A stretch of DNA of 64,000 nt from Blasia pusilla (GCA_050084515.1 CM114271.1:15934001-15998000), one strand, 5' to 3'. Numbered from the stretch's first letter, positions 35,262 to 47,275 are shown. The notes: a model not told the origin generated them from the sequence alone. Made by a program: numbers and translations.

Positions 35262-37084
35262 GGCACATTCTTTTTATGGCAGTTTATACTGTCCTTGTAT
35301 AAAATTTTGGATATGCAGTACTGTAGGGCACTTCCCCTACTTACTCTATGTTACAGCCTAGATAGGTGTAGGTATTCCCACATTTGTAGGCAAACGTCCA
35401 ATTGTAACAAAGTGAACGGAGCTCAGATTTATTGGTTTTGAGCATCTATGTAGGTTGGGCTGTAATATGGTCTTGTGACCTCTTTCCTGTGCGATCAGCA
35501 GCTGTCTGTTCAAATTTTGTAAACCATATTAAGCAGAAGAGATGAAGGCAAAAATGGAGAAGAGTGGAAGAATGGTCTCAAAACTCTGGGCCAAAGAGAG
35601 TTTCAGATATAGTCTATGTACACAGCATGACTGTAGTTTGCTATTGCTAGTGTCTCCCATCCCAGGTAGTGGAGGTAGGCTCACAACAATTCCATATTAG
35701 GTGAAAAAACAGCTTACTTAAACCTTGCCATCTTGCAGCCCTCGACTTTGGTTGTGCATTGAAACTTGAAGACTCCCTCTTTGATTAACAAGTGTCCATG
35801 GTACTTTGGGGCAATATATGCACGAATGCCAAATGCACAGCCAAAGACTAATTCTTATGGAGGCCGCGTAGCAATCACTACACGTGGGAAGAGAGATGAC
35901 AAGAAGCACGCACCCACTCCGATAAAAGTTGTCACGCTAATGTAGATAAAATGGGAGGAGTTGAAGCCCCCAAGAGCAACACTTATTCGTAGCGGCCTCC
36001 CCAGAAAGCCTACACACAAATTGATGTCCCAGCCCTGGAGGACCAAATCTCCCCTCATAATGCCCAAAGACACGCTCTGTCACAGAAGGAGACGCATCAA
36101 TATTGATGCACCCGGCGCTTCTGTTGCAGAACATGGAGACAAACGTCTGAACGATTGACAACATCCTTCTTATCATCAGAGTATCACTCGGGAACTCTCC
36201 CGAGACCCTCGTTTTGGACAAGCCACTGGACCCGGAAGGTGAAATGGTAGGAGAGCCTATCCACCAAGTCAACTTACGTGTAGAGACATAAGGTGCAAAG
36301 GTTTAAGAGTTGTTTGCCATTGCATGCTAGCTCATTGTTCTCTTTCAATGCTAATTCCAGAAGTTCAGATTCCCGAAATGGAGTGAATACAAAACCATAC
36401 TACCACAGCAAGAGAAAGGGAAAAAAGGTTAGAGTTGAACAAAACCACATGGAAATATCTCTAAGGTTGGTTTAAAAGTTGTTGAACTGATTAATATGGT
36501 CACTTCCTCACAAGAAACCCATGGAAATTTGATATATTAGGACTTAATATGGTCTCTCATGTCTGATTTATATCCCACAACCCTCTCAAGGGTAATTATG
36601 TGGATTTGAAGAAGGTTTAGACATATGGCAATGTTACTCTTGCAAGATGTTTCCCTTTCCTACACTCCTTGCTCACAATGAACTGTGGGACACACAACAT
36701 GCATGTGCCTACAATCCAAGAGAATTTGATGTCTACCCTTCCCCACATTGAATTTGGTATACATTTCGAAAGCAATTAGTGCATCAAGCTCAAATGGTTT
36801 GTTTGCTCAAAACATGTAGAAAGTTGCTAAAGAAAGCACAATTTATGGGATATGATACTATGGAGAATAAACTTTTGCAAAGAGAGAATGAGTGGGGGAT
36901 GGTCCTGTTTACAATTATATAGGGTATGTAGTATATACCATCACTCTTAATCCTAACCATTGTCTCTAGTTGAATTAAATGTGATTAAGCAACCCTATTT
37001 AAGCTAGTCATGGTTATTTGACCAACCTTGTTATGTGTACTTCTGTTGTATCACCATGCGAGTACCAAATATCGCTATTCCTAT
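35262..37084. other. SPF30 3' flank and intergenic sequence
   Basis: The first few hundred bases probably contain the 3' UTR. Beyond that I found only short open frames without recognisable domains, and no element ends. Confidence 0.5.
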
Positions 37085-37544
37085 GTCTAGTGGGGCCATA
37101 ACAAGTTTGCAAGATATCCATGAAGATTTTGTAGTCTTGGGAGTATTTGTACACATGAGTGGTGGCGGACATAGTGAGAGCTATAGAGCCACAACCAATC
37201 CTACGACGAGCCATGCGATTTGGATAGTGGGGACTCATCTCTTGTGAGTGCGGGAAAATGGATGGGCACAAGTGGTGTCTGATCATTCCCAATATCTTGG
37301 GCATATGGTACTCATCCCAAAGTACGACATCCCCAAGAGGAGTTGGGAGCATTTTATAGTAAAGTGCACACACAACTTACTCTAGGGATAATATTAGTGG
37401 TGAGGGATGCAAACATATGCACGTGAGTTTGTGAGTCGTTGTGTGGTGTGTGATAGTATCGTTCAATGCTTCTACACTAGAGTTTGAATTTTGCATGGCC
37501 CTTAACATTGATTAGTTGGTATAAGCGATTTTTTTGGTGATACT
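37085..37544 (+). pseudogene. Element H: decayed integrase fragment
   Basis: The sequence aligns in order with 7,470-7,925 of A. It shows the linker (GAAGATTTTGTAGTCTTGG), the GAGTTGGGAGCATTTT zinc-domain region, the TGTGTGGTGTGTGAT Cys pair and the GAGTTTGAATTTTGCATGGCC core start. It is heavily mutated and stops at the left end of D. It is the target into which D inserted. Confidence 0.65.
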
Positions 37545-38062
37545 TGTCACCACTTTTAGGATAGATCGGCGAGATCTAGTAGCGCGCCTTCAGGGATACT
37601 AGAGGACAACCTCAAGAGGTTGAGGATGACATGTTGAAGCCTCAAGCATCTTGCGAGAGCAGGTTTCCCATTCGTTTCGGCTCATTTGGAGCCATATAGA
37701 GAAGCTTACTATTTTGGGTAAGTTTCCATTTGGAGCATAGTTGACTTTCCACTTTGGAAAGTGTCCCTTGACCAGATACAGCAGGTCAAGAGCCAAGGAG
37801 GTGACCTGCGAGCATAGGTTACCGATGAGAGAGCTTGGGAGAGGGAAGGGGGGGTATACCTCAAGGAGAAAGAGCTTGAGAGCTCATTCTCTGTTTGTTG
37901 AACCTTTTGGCACAAGTCGGCGGAGCTATGGTCCCTTGCCTCGTAAGTGTAATCCAAGCCTCTCATTAGGAGAGTGGGTTTGGTTTGACATTGAGAGAGA
38001 CATGTGAGAGTGCACACATTTGAGAGCTATGGTGTTGAGAGAGATTGGATCTACTTGATTTA
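37545..38062 (+). repeat. M1 terminal block of D
   Basis: This 518-bp block matches M2 of A, F and G. It ends TTGATTTA and is followed at once by CAAAGAGAGAATGAG, with no tRNA-like primer site. No U block precedes it; the flank is integrase remnant H. Confidence 0.82.
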
Positions 38063-39860
38063 CAAAGAGAGAATGAGTGAGTGAGAGAGCTTCATGGTTT
38101 TGCAGGTTGGGGATCGTATTTCCCATTCAGCGGTTCATGGGAGTGCTCACCGGAGCAAGAGCCGCTTACTTTTGATGTGTCCTTTGCCGATTTTTCATGT
38201 GGAAGAGTGGCGTGCGGAAGCGTTGCCCAAATTTTGATAGGGATTGAGTATGGGGGTGGGTTGCCCCATGCTAATGCTCTTGGGAGCACCGTGTAGCTTT
38301 TTGATTTTTATTTTCACAGGGTTTACATTTTTTTTGGGAGAAATCAGCGCGGAAGCCTTGCCAAATTTTGTGTAGGAGAAAGAGACTTTGGGTTGCACGA
38401 CAATCCCTGTCAATTTTTGGTGGAAAATCAAATAGGAAAAATGATTTAACAAGGTCGTAGATCGGGAAGTGGTGTATGATGCTGAAGAAATGGTGCACAA
38501 TTTGGAGATTGGAGCACGAACTTATGATCATTTTTGTTGGGCTACCATAGCCACCGTTCGAAGGTGTGAGTGAAATTTTGAATTTTTTGGGTTGAAATTC
38601 TTTCTTGAGAGGTAGAAAAAAATCAGTTTACTTGGTGGATAGGACAAGTGAATTCAGCTATTTGGAGGTAGGGTGAGTAGATCCCATTTTTGGGGGATGT
38701 TGACCCTCAATCTTAGGAGGGATTTGTGTTAAGGCATTAAATTTGCAGACTTGTAAGGAGGGGGGCTATCAAGTAGGGGAATATAGTGGAGATCCAATTT
38801 TCCCGGGGGGTTATTCTAGTTTAAAAATAAATAAATATTTTTTTTGGCGGGGGACAACGTCTGACCTACCACGTCCTAGCCGACTATCCTAGAGACGCGC
38901 AAACCGGTGTGCACTTACTACCGCCATTGTATGTTGTGTGGTTCGTCGACGCTTTAGGGCCGCTACGCGGTTATCGGACCTCCTAGTGCCGAAAAAATAC
39001 TGAGCCGCCGTGCAACCGTGCGCTGCTCCGTCCGACCCTGCGTTACTGCTGCCCGTAGAGCCGAATCTCTGAATCTTTGTCCCAGACCGCCTCAGCTGCT
39101 TGTGTTCGTGGTCAGCAGTTTGCATTTTGGATTGATGGGGTCGTAGTGTTCCATTTGGTTTGTTATGCTGCGATTTGTAGCTGCTCAAGGACGATCGAGT
39201 ACCGTGCTGTGATGCCCGTAGCTCCAATGCGCCGCCAATTGCCGTGTTGCTTGTGGCCGCACCGTACCATCTCGATCGCCGAGCCGCACCCTCACTGGAG
39301 AGCAAAGCGTGTATTGCTATTGAGGAGGGTTTGCCTTTGAGAGCCGCACCCTATTACCGAGTGGCGTGCTATTTGTAGCTTTTCCTTGCCTGAGTGTGCC
39401 GCACCGTACCGCTGGACTGCACCGCACACCGAGGAGATTTGAGCATCGTCAGGACCAGAGGAGTACGACTTGCTGCTTAGAGGAGTTGTCTTCACGACCG
39501 AGTTGGGATCAAATTTTTTCAGTTGCTGAGGCGCGACATCGACACTTGTTTTCAAGTTACCCATTCTGGTCTTTTGCCTTGCATGTGTTAGGATTTCGGG
39601 TATTGGGCAGTTATTTGGGATATTGGGTTTTGTGTAGATGCCGAGAGCATCGTTCATGTATGTGGTTTAGGGGACATAGACCTGTGTGGGATGTCCAGAG
39701 TTGATGGTAGGTTTTTTATGAGATGATAGCCTAGTGATTTTCCGCACCACGCCGCTTGTTGCCGCACGTCACACGTCTCGGTGAGAGGGAGTGTAGACTT
39801 AGTGCCACATGTTGGGTTGAGTGGTTGAGGGATTACTCACGAGGTTGAGAGTGATCGTGT
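38063..39860 (+). other. 5' leader of D
   Basis: This noncoding sequence is homologous to 1-1,620 of A. It carries CCGCACC-rich passages at 38,920-39,440. No supported gene is seen. Confidence 0.65.
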
Positions 39861-39869
39861 GAGAGGGGC

Positions 39870-40725
39870 ATGAGGGTCATCAAGGTGTCCTTTCGCGACT
39901 TTGAGAGGCGAGGTGGTGGACTTGAGAGTAGCTCTAGAGGCTTTACCCTGAGTGGTGCGAGGTTTCAAGAGTCTCCACATGAGAGTCCACCTCGATCTCC
40001 TTCTGTGTCATCTTCAGACAAGGGGAAGAGTGTAGACGAGTTTGCTAGTGATCCACTGCACACATTGAGTGGTCCTACCACTTGGGCGTACGAGATGGAC
40101 GACGGGGGTAGAGGACTGCGTAGGTTTTTGGGTGCTATAGGCACTATAGAGTTATACGACTTCATTGCGGAGTTTAGGAGTTGGTGTGACTCATAGCGGG
40201 CTAGGAACTCCAGTGAGTTCAACTTGTTTACAACATGGAACGGAATGTTCTAGCATTTAGAGGGGGCACCCATGGACGATGACCATGAGTTCTCGCAGAG
40301 ACATGCCCATGAGATTGAGGCCCAGAGACTCTACTATGACCCACACTATGTGTCATGGATTGAGCCATTTCCAAATGAGGAGGAGTCATTAGAGGGTTCC
40401 TCCACCAGTGATGTTGTAAGAGGGGTGACTCGCACTGGAGCAGCTGCATCATCCAGTCGAGTTCATCCCAAGTTCAACCTCGTGGTTGAGTTCTTAGTTG
40501 AGTTGAGGGCGAGCTACCATGGGGTACGGACGGAGAAGTTGCGGAGCATCCACGACTTCCAGAGGCGCCCGGTGAGAGTTTGCGTGAGGCTTACACTTGC
40601 TTGCGCCGGTTGATCAACGTCACTCAGGGGGTGATAGAGGCTCAGGCTATCCAGTCATGGTACGCGATGCTGGACCAGACCCTGCGGACACGGGTGCGGG
40701 AGGGGGTACTTCTTATGAACACCTC
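39870..40725 (+). pseudogene. Element D gag, capsid part (interrupted by E)
   Basis: The frame opens with ATG at 39,870 and runs 108 codons, with LSGPTTWAYEMDDG and IGTIELYDFIAEF. A stop at 40,194 (CAG to TAG) follows. The second part is open from 40,272 to 40,600 with EIEAQRLYYDPHYVSW. A 1-base loss near 40,571 shifts the frame in the RRPGESLREAY segment. It ends MNTS at 40,725, where E enters. Confidence 0.85.
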
Positions 40726-40856
40726 TGTCGTGCACATACATATCGCTACACGACATACATCGCTGGTCACATATACACCACATAACACCGATCTTCCCCA
40801 CACACGGGTCGATCCACACATGTAAAAAAAATCAACTCATAAATATACATGGAGAT
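40726..40856 (-). repeat. U block of E (C family)
   Basis: The minus strand ends GTGCACGACA. The segment aligns inverted with U1/U2 of C (27,784-27,922 and 28,413-28,552), sharing the reversed GATCTATCCGTATG and GTCGTGTGG passages. Confidence 0.8.
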
Positions 40857-41229
40857 CACATGATCAGGTTACCCATTCGAGTCCCTTTTCCCGCACTTGT
40901 CGTGTGTGATTGAGAGTGTTGAGTATCAGGTAGTAGCTGGTACTAGGTGGATACAGTGATGGTGACGAGTATTATGTTCATGTGTAGCATGCTGGTGGAT
41001 ATATGACGGTTGTCGAGTAGGGGTCGCGTGTATGACTCGAGAGAGTGTCGCTAGGTTAGGTGAGTCAGTTGGGAGGCTCATGGTGAGCCCGAGTGTTGAG
41101 TGTGCGTGAGGCCGGGTATGTCATCACGGGATTGATGTTAGCATAGGTAAGCTAGTGAGGAGTGTGGGAGACTCTCGTTGAGTCTGAGGGCTTGAGCGGG
41201 TGAGAGAGGGTTTGTCATCACTGCGTCCT

Positions 41230-42135
41230 TCCAGTGTTCGGAAGAACGGGGTAGTGCAAGCAGTAGTAGTGGTGTGACACGGAGTTGAGTGAGATACGGC
41301 AGGGTTACCAATGAGGAGCTCCCTTTACATCCATCCGTGGCTGGATCGTCATCACTAGACATTGGGTCTGGTGACGAGATCGCAGACAGAGATAGTAGTA
41401 CTTGGTAGGAGATGGACGACATGGGCCATTGGGGCATGCGTCGTGTCTTGGGTGCAATGGACACCATCGACTTAGATAATTTTATCCAGGAGTTCGACAC
41501 GTGGTGCGACTTCCAGGAGATACGAACCCCGACACGGTTCAACCCTTTCATGGCATGGAAGGGGTTGTTCCAGCACTTGGAGGGTCCTCCGATGGATGAC
41601 TACATGGAGTTTCGATCACTATATTCAGTAGAGATCGATGCCTGGAGGATGTATTGGGCTCATTGGTATGTGTCCACTAGTGGTCGCGAGGCATATGATG
41701 GGATTGTGAGAGGAGAGAGACCCACACCATCAGCCCGGAGACTAGATGGAGAGGAGAGCAGTGATTTTCTTGAGAGTCGACGGGTCCATGAGCGACGGTG
41801 ACCCCAGAGGTGCCACAACGAGCACCAGTACCACGGGAGCGGGCCACTGTGCCCAGAGAGTAGGGCGGGTACCGTGAGCCTATGAGGCAACGATCCGTAC
41901 CTACATATGTTGCCTAGCAAGGACCGATGTGGTCTTGTTGGACGTGTGGAGGGGCCCATAGGCAGAGAGACTGCCCACAGCATGGGAGAGGACCACCAGC
42001 GCCCCGATTGGTTAGGAGCCACAGAGGATGGCCCCACCACAACACCATTGTGACTATTGCCACAAATATGGTCACACTAGGGATAGATGTTTTGACCTTC
42101 GCCGAGGGGCACGTCCAGAGGTAGGCCGAGGGCCT
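41230..42135 (+). pseudogene. Element E gag with CCHC region
   Basis: The frame 41,412-41,801 is open and holds MDTIDLDNFIQEFDTWCDFQ, AWKGLFQHLEGPPMDDYMEF and EIDAWRMYW. The segment between capsid and nucleocapsid is shortened relative to B. The knuckles at 41,940-42,110 are CWTCGGAHRQRDC and, one frame over, CDYCHKYGHTRDRC. It is the same gag family as C. Confidence 0.85.
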
Positions 42136-43640
42136 GGGGGCGGTCGTCCTGGAAGAGGTTGGGGAGTTCTTCCTGGACGTGGTGGTAGAGGACCACCACC
42201 AGCCAGAGGAGATGAAGTAAGAGCACCAGAGCCGACACTTCTCTCACGCATTGATCAGTTGGAGCAGAGAATTGCTGCCATGACGATGATGCAGCTTAGG
42301 GAAGGCACGGAGCTGCGAGCAGCTAGTGTGACTCCAACTTTTAGCTCTTACCCTGACCCGGGTGAGAATCTCTCCAGTATGGGATTTATGTGTAGTGCAG
42401 CCTAGGTTGAGGTTGCTGCAGTGGTGACTCAAGGTGTTGCGAGAGGCACCGAGCCATCGAGAGGTGGAGTTGAGATTGACCCACCAGAGGAGACTGATGG
42501 GCGGCAAGCCAGGGTTCCACAGTCATTCACATTGTCGGAGGCACTCCACACACCATCGATGGTGCCTCGACGACCAACGGTGCATACAGCTCAGGCACCT
42601 ACGTTGACGTCACGAGGAGTTAGAGTGATAACTCCTATGCCGGCTCGAGTGGAGTTAGTGTCGACCATAGTGTTGGAGGTGGCCACCAGAGTGAGTCAGA
42701 TTCCGCTATTTTCCGCCATAGAGTTGACGACGTTGGGAGTTGGACCAGCTGAGGTGTTCCGGCTGGCCGTGACGTTGTGTGAGCATGGAGAGATGATTGC
42801 TTCTTGTTCAAAGGTAGTTGAGGAGGTAGTGGACTTGCCCTCAGAGCCGGTGCTCGGAACGTTCCCCACAGAGTCATGGCATGGGGCGGCGGTGAAGTTG
42901 GTAGATATGCCAGCTCGACCGGCCATAGAGCGAGCAGTGGTGACACCTGGAGTAGTGTTACTGGATAACTAAGCTGGAGTATTTTTCTTGGTTAGTCCAA
43001 TGGGGACAGTATACCACCGGCAACACGTCCTACTTGATTCGGGAGCGCAACCCTTGATGTTAGGGAAGGTGGCGTGTTTAGCGTTGGGGTTACCGAAGGC
43101 CGACATTGAGCCTTATCCCTTCCAGATACAGACCTCGATTGGGGGCGTGTCACCCACGCAATATATGACTCGACAGGAGATAGTTGTTAGAGTCTAGCCA
43201 GAGCATGAGACGGATAGTGCTATGGTGCGCACACATGCGATTACGACACCAGCTCAGTCGTACGATGTGTTGGTGGGGAGTACAGTGTTATATCCCCTAG
43301 GATTCATGCTTGACTTATGGGAGGAGACCGTTGCTTATCGGCCATGATGGCGGTCAGGTGACGGCTGGATGAGTCAGTTACCCATGCAGTTTGCGGGACG
43401 AGGTGGTCGATCACGAGGCGATTCTGTGACCACGTTGGCGACTTTCACAGGTAGTATTAGCTGGCCAAGAGAAATGTTGGAGGGGAACACACATGCGGAG
43501 GATGTCCCAGTAGCGGATAGTCCCACGGAGAGACAGGCCATGGCAGGTGTCTCTTCCCATCTTGGCAAGACCTCTTCACCATTGTGGGATACGACTAGAG
43601 AGCTACAGAGGAGTGCCGACGACCTTGTGAGGCAGGCGTG
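42136..43640 (+). pseudogene. Element E spacer and aspartic protease
   Basis: Gly/Arg-rich sequence (42,130-42,210) leads to the helical LLSRIDQLEQRIAAMTMMQL stretch. A long open part, 42,421-42,972, is the Val/Thr-rich spacer. The protease loop VLLDSGAQPLMLGKVACL at 43,030-43,080 keeps DSG. YDVLVGSTVLYPLGFMLDLWEE is at 43,261-43,325. An open stretch from 43,369 runs straight into methyltransferase motif I, so protease and methyltransferase were one reading frame. Confidence 0.8.
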
Positions 43641-43689
43641 GAGTCATGCTTTTATCCCGGAGCAGCAAGAGTCACCTGGCGATCGGGCT

Positions 43690-44735
43690 CTTGGAGTGGA
43701 GACGTTGACCCCATTGGATACCAAACCCGTTGTGTGGCAGTGCCCAGAGGAGGGTGTTAGGGTGTTAGATCTCTTCGGAGGGATTAGCACCGGATTGGCT
43801 GCAGTATTGTAGGCGGGCATACGGGTGCATCAGTACCTTTATGTGGAGAGAGATGAGACCGCGCGGCGAGTATCATTACGTCAAGTGGCGAGATTGGTCC
43901 AGAGGTATCTTGAGTTGTTTCCGGTATCTGCAGTACGGGGATATCAACATACTCTACCCGCCGAGATCTCTTTGGTGGGGGCGCAGGATCTGGATAGAGT
44001 TGGCACCATTCATTTGGTGATTGCTGGATGGCCATGTCAGGGTCATTCATCAGCTGGTCGAGGATTTGGATTGCAGGATCCGAGGTCAGGGATGTTTTGG
44101 GAGATGCCGTGAGTAGTACGACACTTGCAGGAGAGTCAGACATGTTCTCCAACGTACATCTTGGAGAACGTGCCGTTGTTGGGAGACACTCGTGCACGTG
44201 TGATGACGAGTGTGTATCAGGTGAGGTCCTGGTTGGGACCTGTTGTGTTATTAGATGCGGCGAGAGTTGGATCACGTGCCCATCGTCCACGACTATGGTG
44301 GACGAACCTGATACCATCAGAGGTACTGAGTCAAGCATACGATGGAGTCCAAAGAGCACCACATCTCACAATGGATGCTATTTTGGGCTCAGGGCATCGA
44401 TCTCAGGTGGTGACACGGGATGATAGACCACCATTGGCCATGGCCAATAGGGTTGGGGAGTTGAGGGCAGCCTTACCTACGTTGGTGAGCTTCCCAGCAT
44501 CCCATGCCTTTCGTCAGGGAGGGCCAGGCATGATTTGGGATGAGGTGACCGGAGCATTGGAGGAGCCTACAACATATGAGGGCAAGCGCGCCATGGGGTT
44601 TGATACCGGTACTACGGCAGTGCCAGGCATGACTGAGGCATCCCGGAGACAGGTGTTGGGATAGGCAATGGACCTCAACTGTCTCACATGGATAGTCAAC
44701 CTAGGTATGGCTGAGCAGAGATGGATGCGAGTGTC
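43690..44735 (+). pseudogene. Element E DNMT3/DRM-like methyltransferase (best preserved copy)
   Basis: All landmark motifs are present almost in one frame. They are motif I VLDLFGGISTGLAAVL (43,764-43,810), motif II YLYVERDETARR (43,836-43,870), motif IV VIAGWPCQGHSS with catalytic Cys (44,017-44,053), DPRSGMFWEM (44,078-44,106), motif VI ILENVPLLGD (44,158-44,187), VLLDAARVGSRAHRPRLWWTNL (44,247-44,312) and motif X ASRRQVLG...AMDLNCLTWI (44,638-44,697). Only stops at 43,810, 44,110 and 44,662 plus a short shift interrupt it. The first and third stops replace conserved CAG codons. The AHRxRLWWxNL block resembles the AHRARYFWGNL block of DNMT3/DRM. AdoMet-dependent de novo cytosine methylation is the family function. 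Confidence 0.9.
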
Positions 44736-44754
44736 ATCCATGCCGTCACGTCCA

Positions 44755-45975
44755 CGAGTTGGACCATTGCCTACAGGGTCTGTACAGGCATTGGCTAGAG
44801 GTGAGACGAGGAGAGATAGGCACCCATGGACTTCCTAGGATGTCGTTTGAGTAGAGAGTATGAAGGCGGCTAGAGTAGCACATGTTCATTTTTCGGATGT
44901 GGAGCATGGTTTAGGAGGTCAGAGTGGAGTGGCTGTTGCGGAGGTGGCTAGGGTTGCTACATAGCAACCAAAGCCGGAGGTTGCGTCCTCTCAGAGTGAG
45001 GTCACGATGGAGACTTGGGAGCCTGTGATAGGTCTCAAGTTGATAGGAGGAGAGCGACCACGAGTTCATAGGTTTCTGAGAGGGCATGTCAGTTGTTTTG
45101 CCTTTAGTATGAGAGACTTGGGTACGCTGAAGGGTCCCGAGATACGGATTGAGTTGGCTAGTGATACCCCGATCCGCGCCCATCGGACCATTGCCTATAG
45201 GTTGTGTACAGGCATTGGCTAGGGGCAAGACGAGGAGAGATAGGAACCCATGTACTTCCTTGGATGTCGTTTGAGTAGAGAGTGCGAAGGCGGCTAGAGT
45301 AGCACATGTTCATTTTTTGGATGTGGATCATGGTTTAGGAGGTCAGAGTGGAGTGGCTGTTGCGGAGGTGGCTAGGGTTGCTACATAGCAACCAAAGCTG
45401 GAGGTTGCGTCCTCTCAGAGTGAGGTCACGATGGAGACTTGGGAGCCTGTGATAGGTCTCAAGTTGATACGAGGAGAGCGACGTCGAGTTCATAGGTTTC
45501 TGAGAGGGCATGTCAGTTGTTTTGCCTTTAGTATGAGAGACTTGGGTACGCTGAAGGGTCCCGAGATACGGATTGAGTTGGCTAGTGATACGCCGATCCG
45601 CGCCCATCAGACCATTGCCTATAGGTTGTGTACAGGCATTGGCTAGGGGCAAGACGAGGAGAGATAGGAACCCATGTACTTCCTCGGATGTCGTTTGAGT
45701 AGAAAGTGCGAAGGCGGCTAGAGTAGCACATGTTCATTTTTCGGATGTGGAGCATGGTTTAGGAGGTCAGAGTGGAGTGGCTGTTGCGGAGGTGGCTAGG
45801 GTTGCTACATAGCAACCAAAGCTGGAGGTTGCGTCCTCTCAGAGTGAGGCCACGATGGAGACTTGGGAGCCTGTGATAGGTCTCAAGTTGATAGGAGGAG
45901 AGCGACGGCGAGTTCATAGGTTTCTGAGAGAGCATGTCAGTTGTTTTGCCTTTAGTATGAGAGACTTGGGGGGAG
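44755..45975 (+). repeat. Tandem triplication, 424-bp unit, in E
   Basis: A unit covering the methyltransferase-RT linker and the first RT residues (METWEPVIGLKLIGGER to ELASDTPI) occurs three times. The METWEP codons start at 45,007, 45,431 and 45,855, a strict 424-bp period. Copies differ by only a few bases. The third copy is cut short at about 45,970, where the strand of E switches. Confidence 0.92.
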
Positions 45976-46847
45976 AGGGGGTCGCGTGCCGTCCGCGCCT
46001 GTCGTCGCCTGTCGCCAACCGTCCGCGCCCGTCGCCCTACCCTAGCCTTCACGACCTAACCCAACCACCTTTACTTGACAGCCCCCTGGCAGTTGGAAGA
46101 CCCACCTCTGCCCTTTTCTTCTCTCTCCCGACACCCTCACTCGCGTACATCCACCGCCCCACCGCACACTACACTCGGCTGCTGTCTTGTGTTTATCCGT
46201 ACCAGAAAAATCTGAGAAAAATGGACAGCGCTTCCGCCCACGGCCTTCCGAACAGAAAAATGACAAATACGACGCCAACCAACGTCTCCATGTGCTCTCG
46301 ACCAAGGAAACTCGCTTGCCTACCTACAAACAACAAATTCCCACCAGCCCCTTGACATCTTTCTCATGTAAAACTAAAGAGTAGTAAAAATGGCACACCC
46401 GGCCTAAAAATCCACTCCTCAATCTACATCGGCATATCGAGCCTCGTCCACCCTGTGCTATCAAGGAATCCAGACGCTAGCACCCTAGTCCTATCTCACA
46501 CACATACAAGAGAGGTGCTCCAACGGCCCAACATGAGAAAGATGCTTAGGAAAGCCACCTTCCTCTCTTATATAGGTTTGGGAAGAGCCAAAAGGCTCTT
46601 CCCCTAAAAATAGCCCTCTCCTTGGTAACCTGCGCGCACAAGTTACCATGGGCGGGTGACCTGGTCAACAAGTCACCCGGTTGTAAAATACCTCATCATG
46701 AAAGTTATCAGAAAAACGTTCCTGACACAATGGACCTATCCTCAACCTCATCCGACACCGTGGGACAAAGTTACACTCAAGATAGTCTGCTGGCTCCTAC
46801 GCCCTATTCACGATAGATCTCGGCCTATCGGCTACTCAGATGTGACA
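45976..46847 (-). repeat. M block and partial leader of E (C family)
   Basis: The minus strand starts TGTCACATC at 46,847 and matches M1 of C to about 46,380, including the AAGAGCC/GGCTCTT hairpin and a TATATAAG box near 46,570. The next 80 bp match the start of the C leader. The part nearest 45,976 is GC-rich and unlike C. Confidence 0.78.
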
Positions 46848-46851
46848 TCTC

Positions 46852-47275
46852 ACCTGCGTTGAGAGATGTTTTTAGGACCGCCAAGAGTATTGAGAACAAC
46901 ATGGCGGAAGAGACCGCAACCACCATGGGTTCTGGGCGAGAGCAATCATAATTGCCTGCACCACGAGTGCAACAACGTGGATTCCAAGATAGGTCTGTGG
47001 CACCACGAGCTTAAGGAGGATACCGAGAGGCCGTGCCACAAAGACCTGCGCCTTCACATGCGGCTCAGCAGGAGCCGCCTATGATTACTTGTTGGTCATG
47101 TCGTGGAGCCCATCATCAACGCGATTACACTCGTCATGGTCATGGTCGTGTGCCTCAGCATGGAGGAAGAGATGGTGCTGCACTAGGAGGTTATCAGTGT
47201 GACTATTATCAGAGGTATGGTCACACACGCGCTAGGTGTTTCAGCTTGCACCCTGAGTTACGTTCAAACTGAGGG
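46852..47275 (+). pseudogene. Element D gag, nucleocapsid part
   Basis: After E the gag frame resumes with PALRDVFRTAKSIENNMAEE. The knuckles at 47,085-47,260 are CWSCRGAHHQRDY (last Cys changed to Tyr) and CDYYQRYGHTRARC (second Cys changed to Tyr). A stop ends the frame at 47,272. Confidence 0.8.

Larger units (their letters stand above)
40726..46847 (-). mobile_element. Element E: C-type ends on the minus strand with an inverted core
   Basis: The left boundary is a minus-strand C-type U block (40,726-40,856, end TGTCGTGC). The right boundary is a minus-strand C-type M block (starting TGTCACATC at 46,847). Four target bases are repeated with one mismatch (CCTC at 40,722-40,725, TCTC at 46,848-46,851). 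However, the core from about 40,857 to 45,970 (leader, gag, protease, methyltransferase, start of RT) reads on the plus strand. The core is therefore inverted relative to its own ends. M2, U1, RNase H, integrase and PHD are missing. Confidence 0.8.

Noticed and set aside
35855-36272. Minus-strand ORFs near 35.9-36.3 kb as a gene
   Set aside because: They are short and overlapping in two frames, have no recognisable domain, and lie in the SPF30 3' flank.
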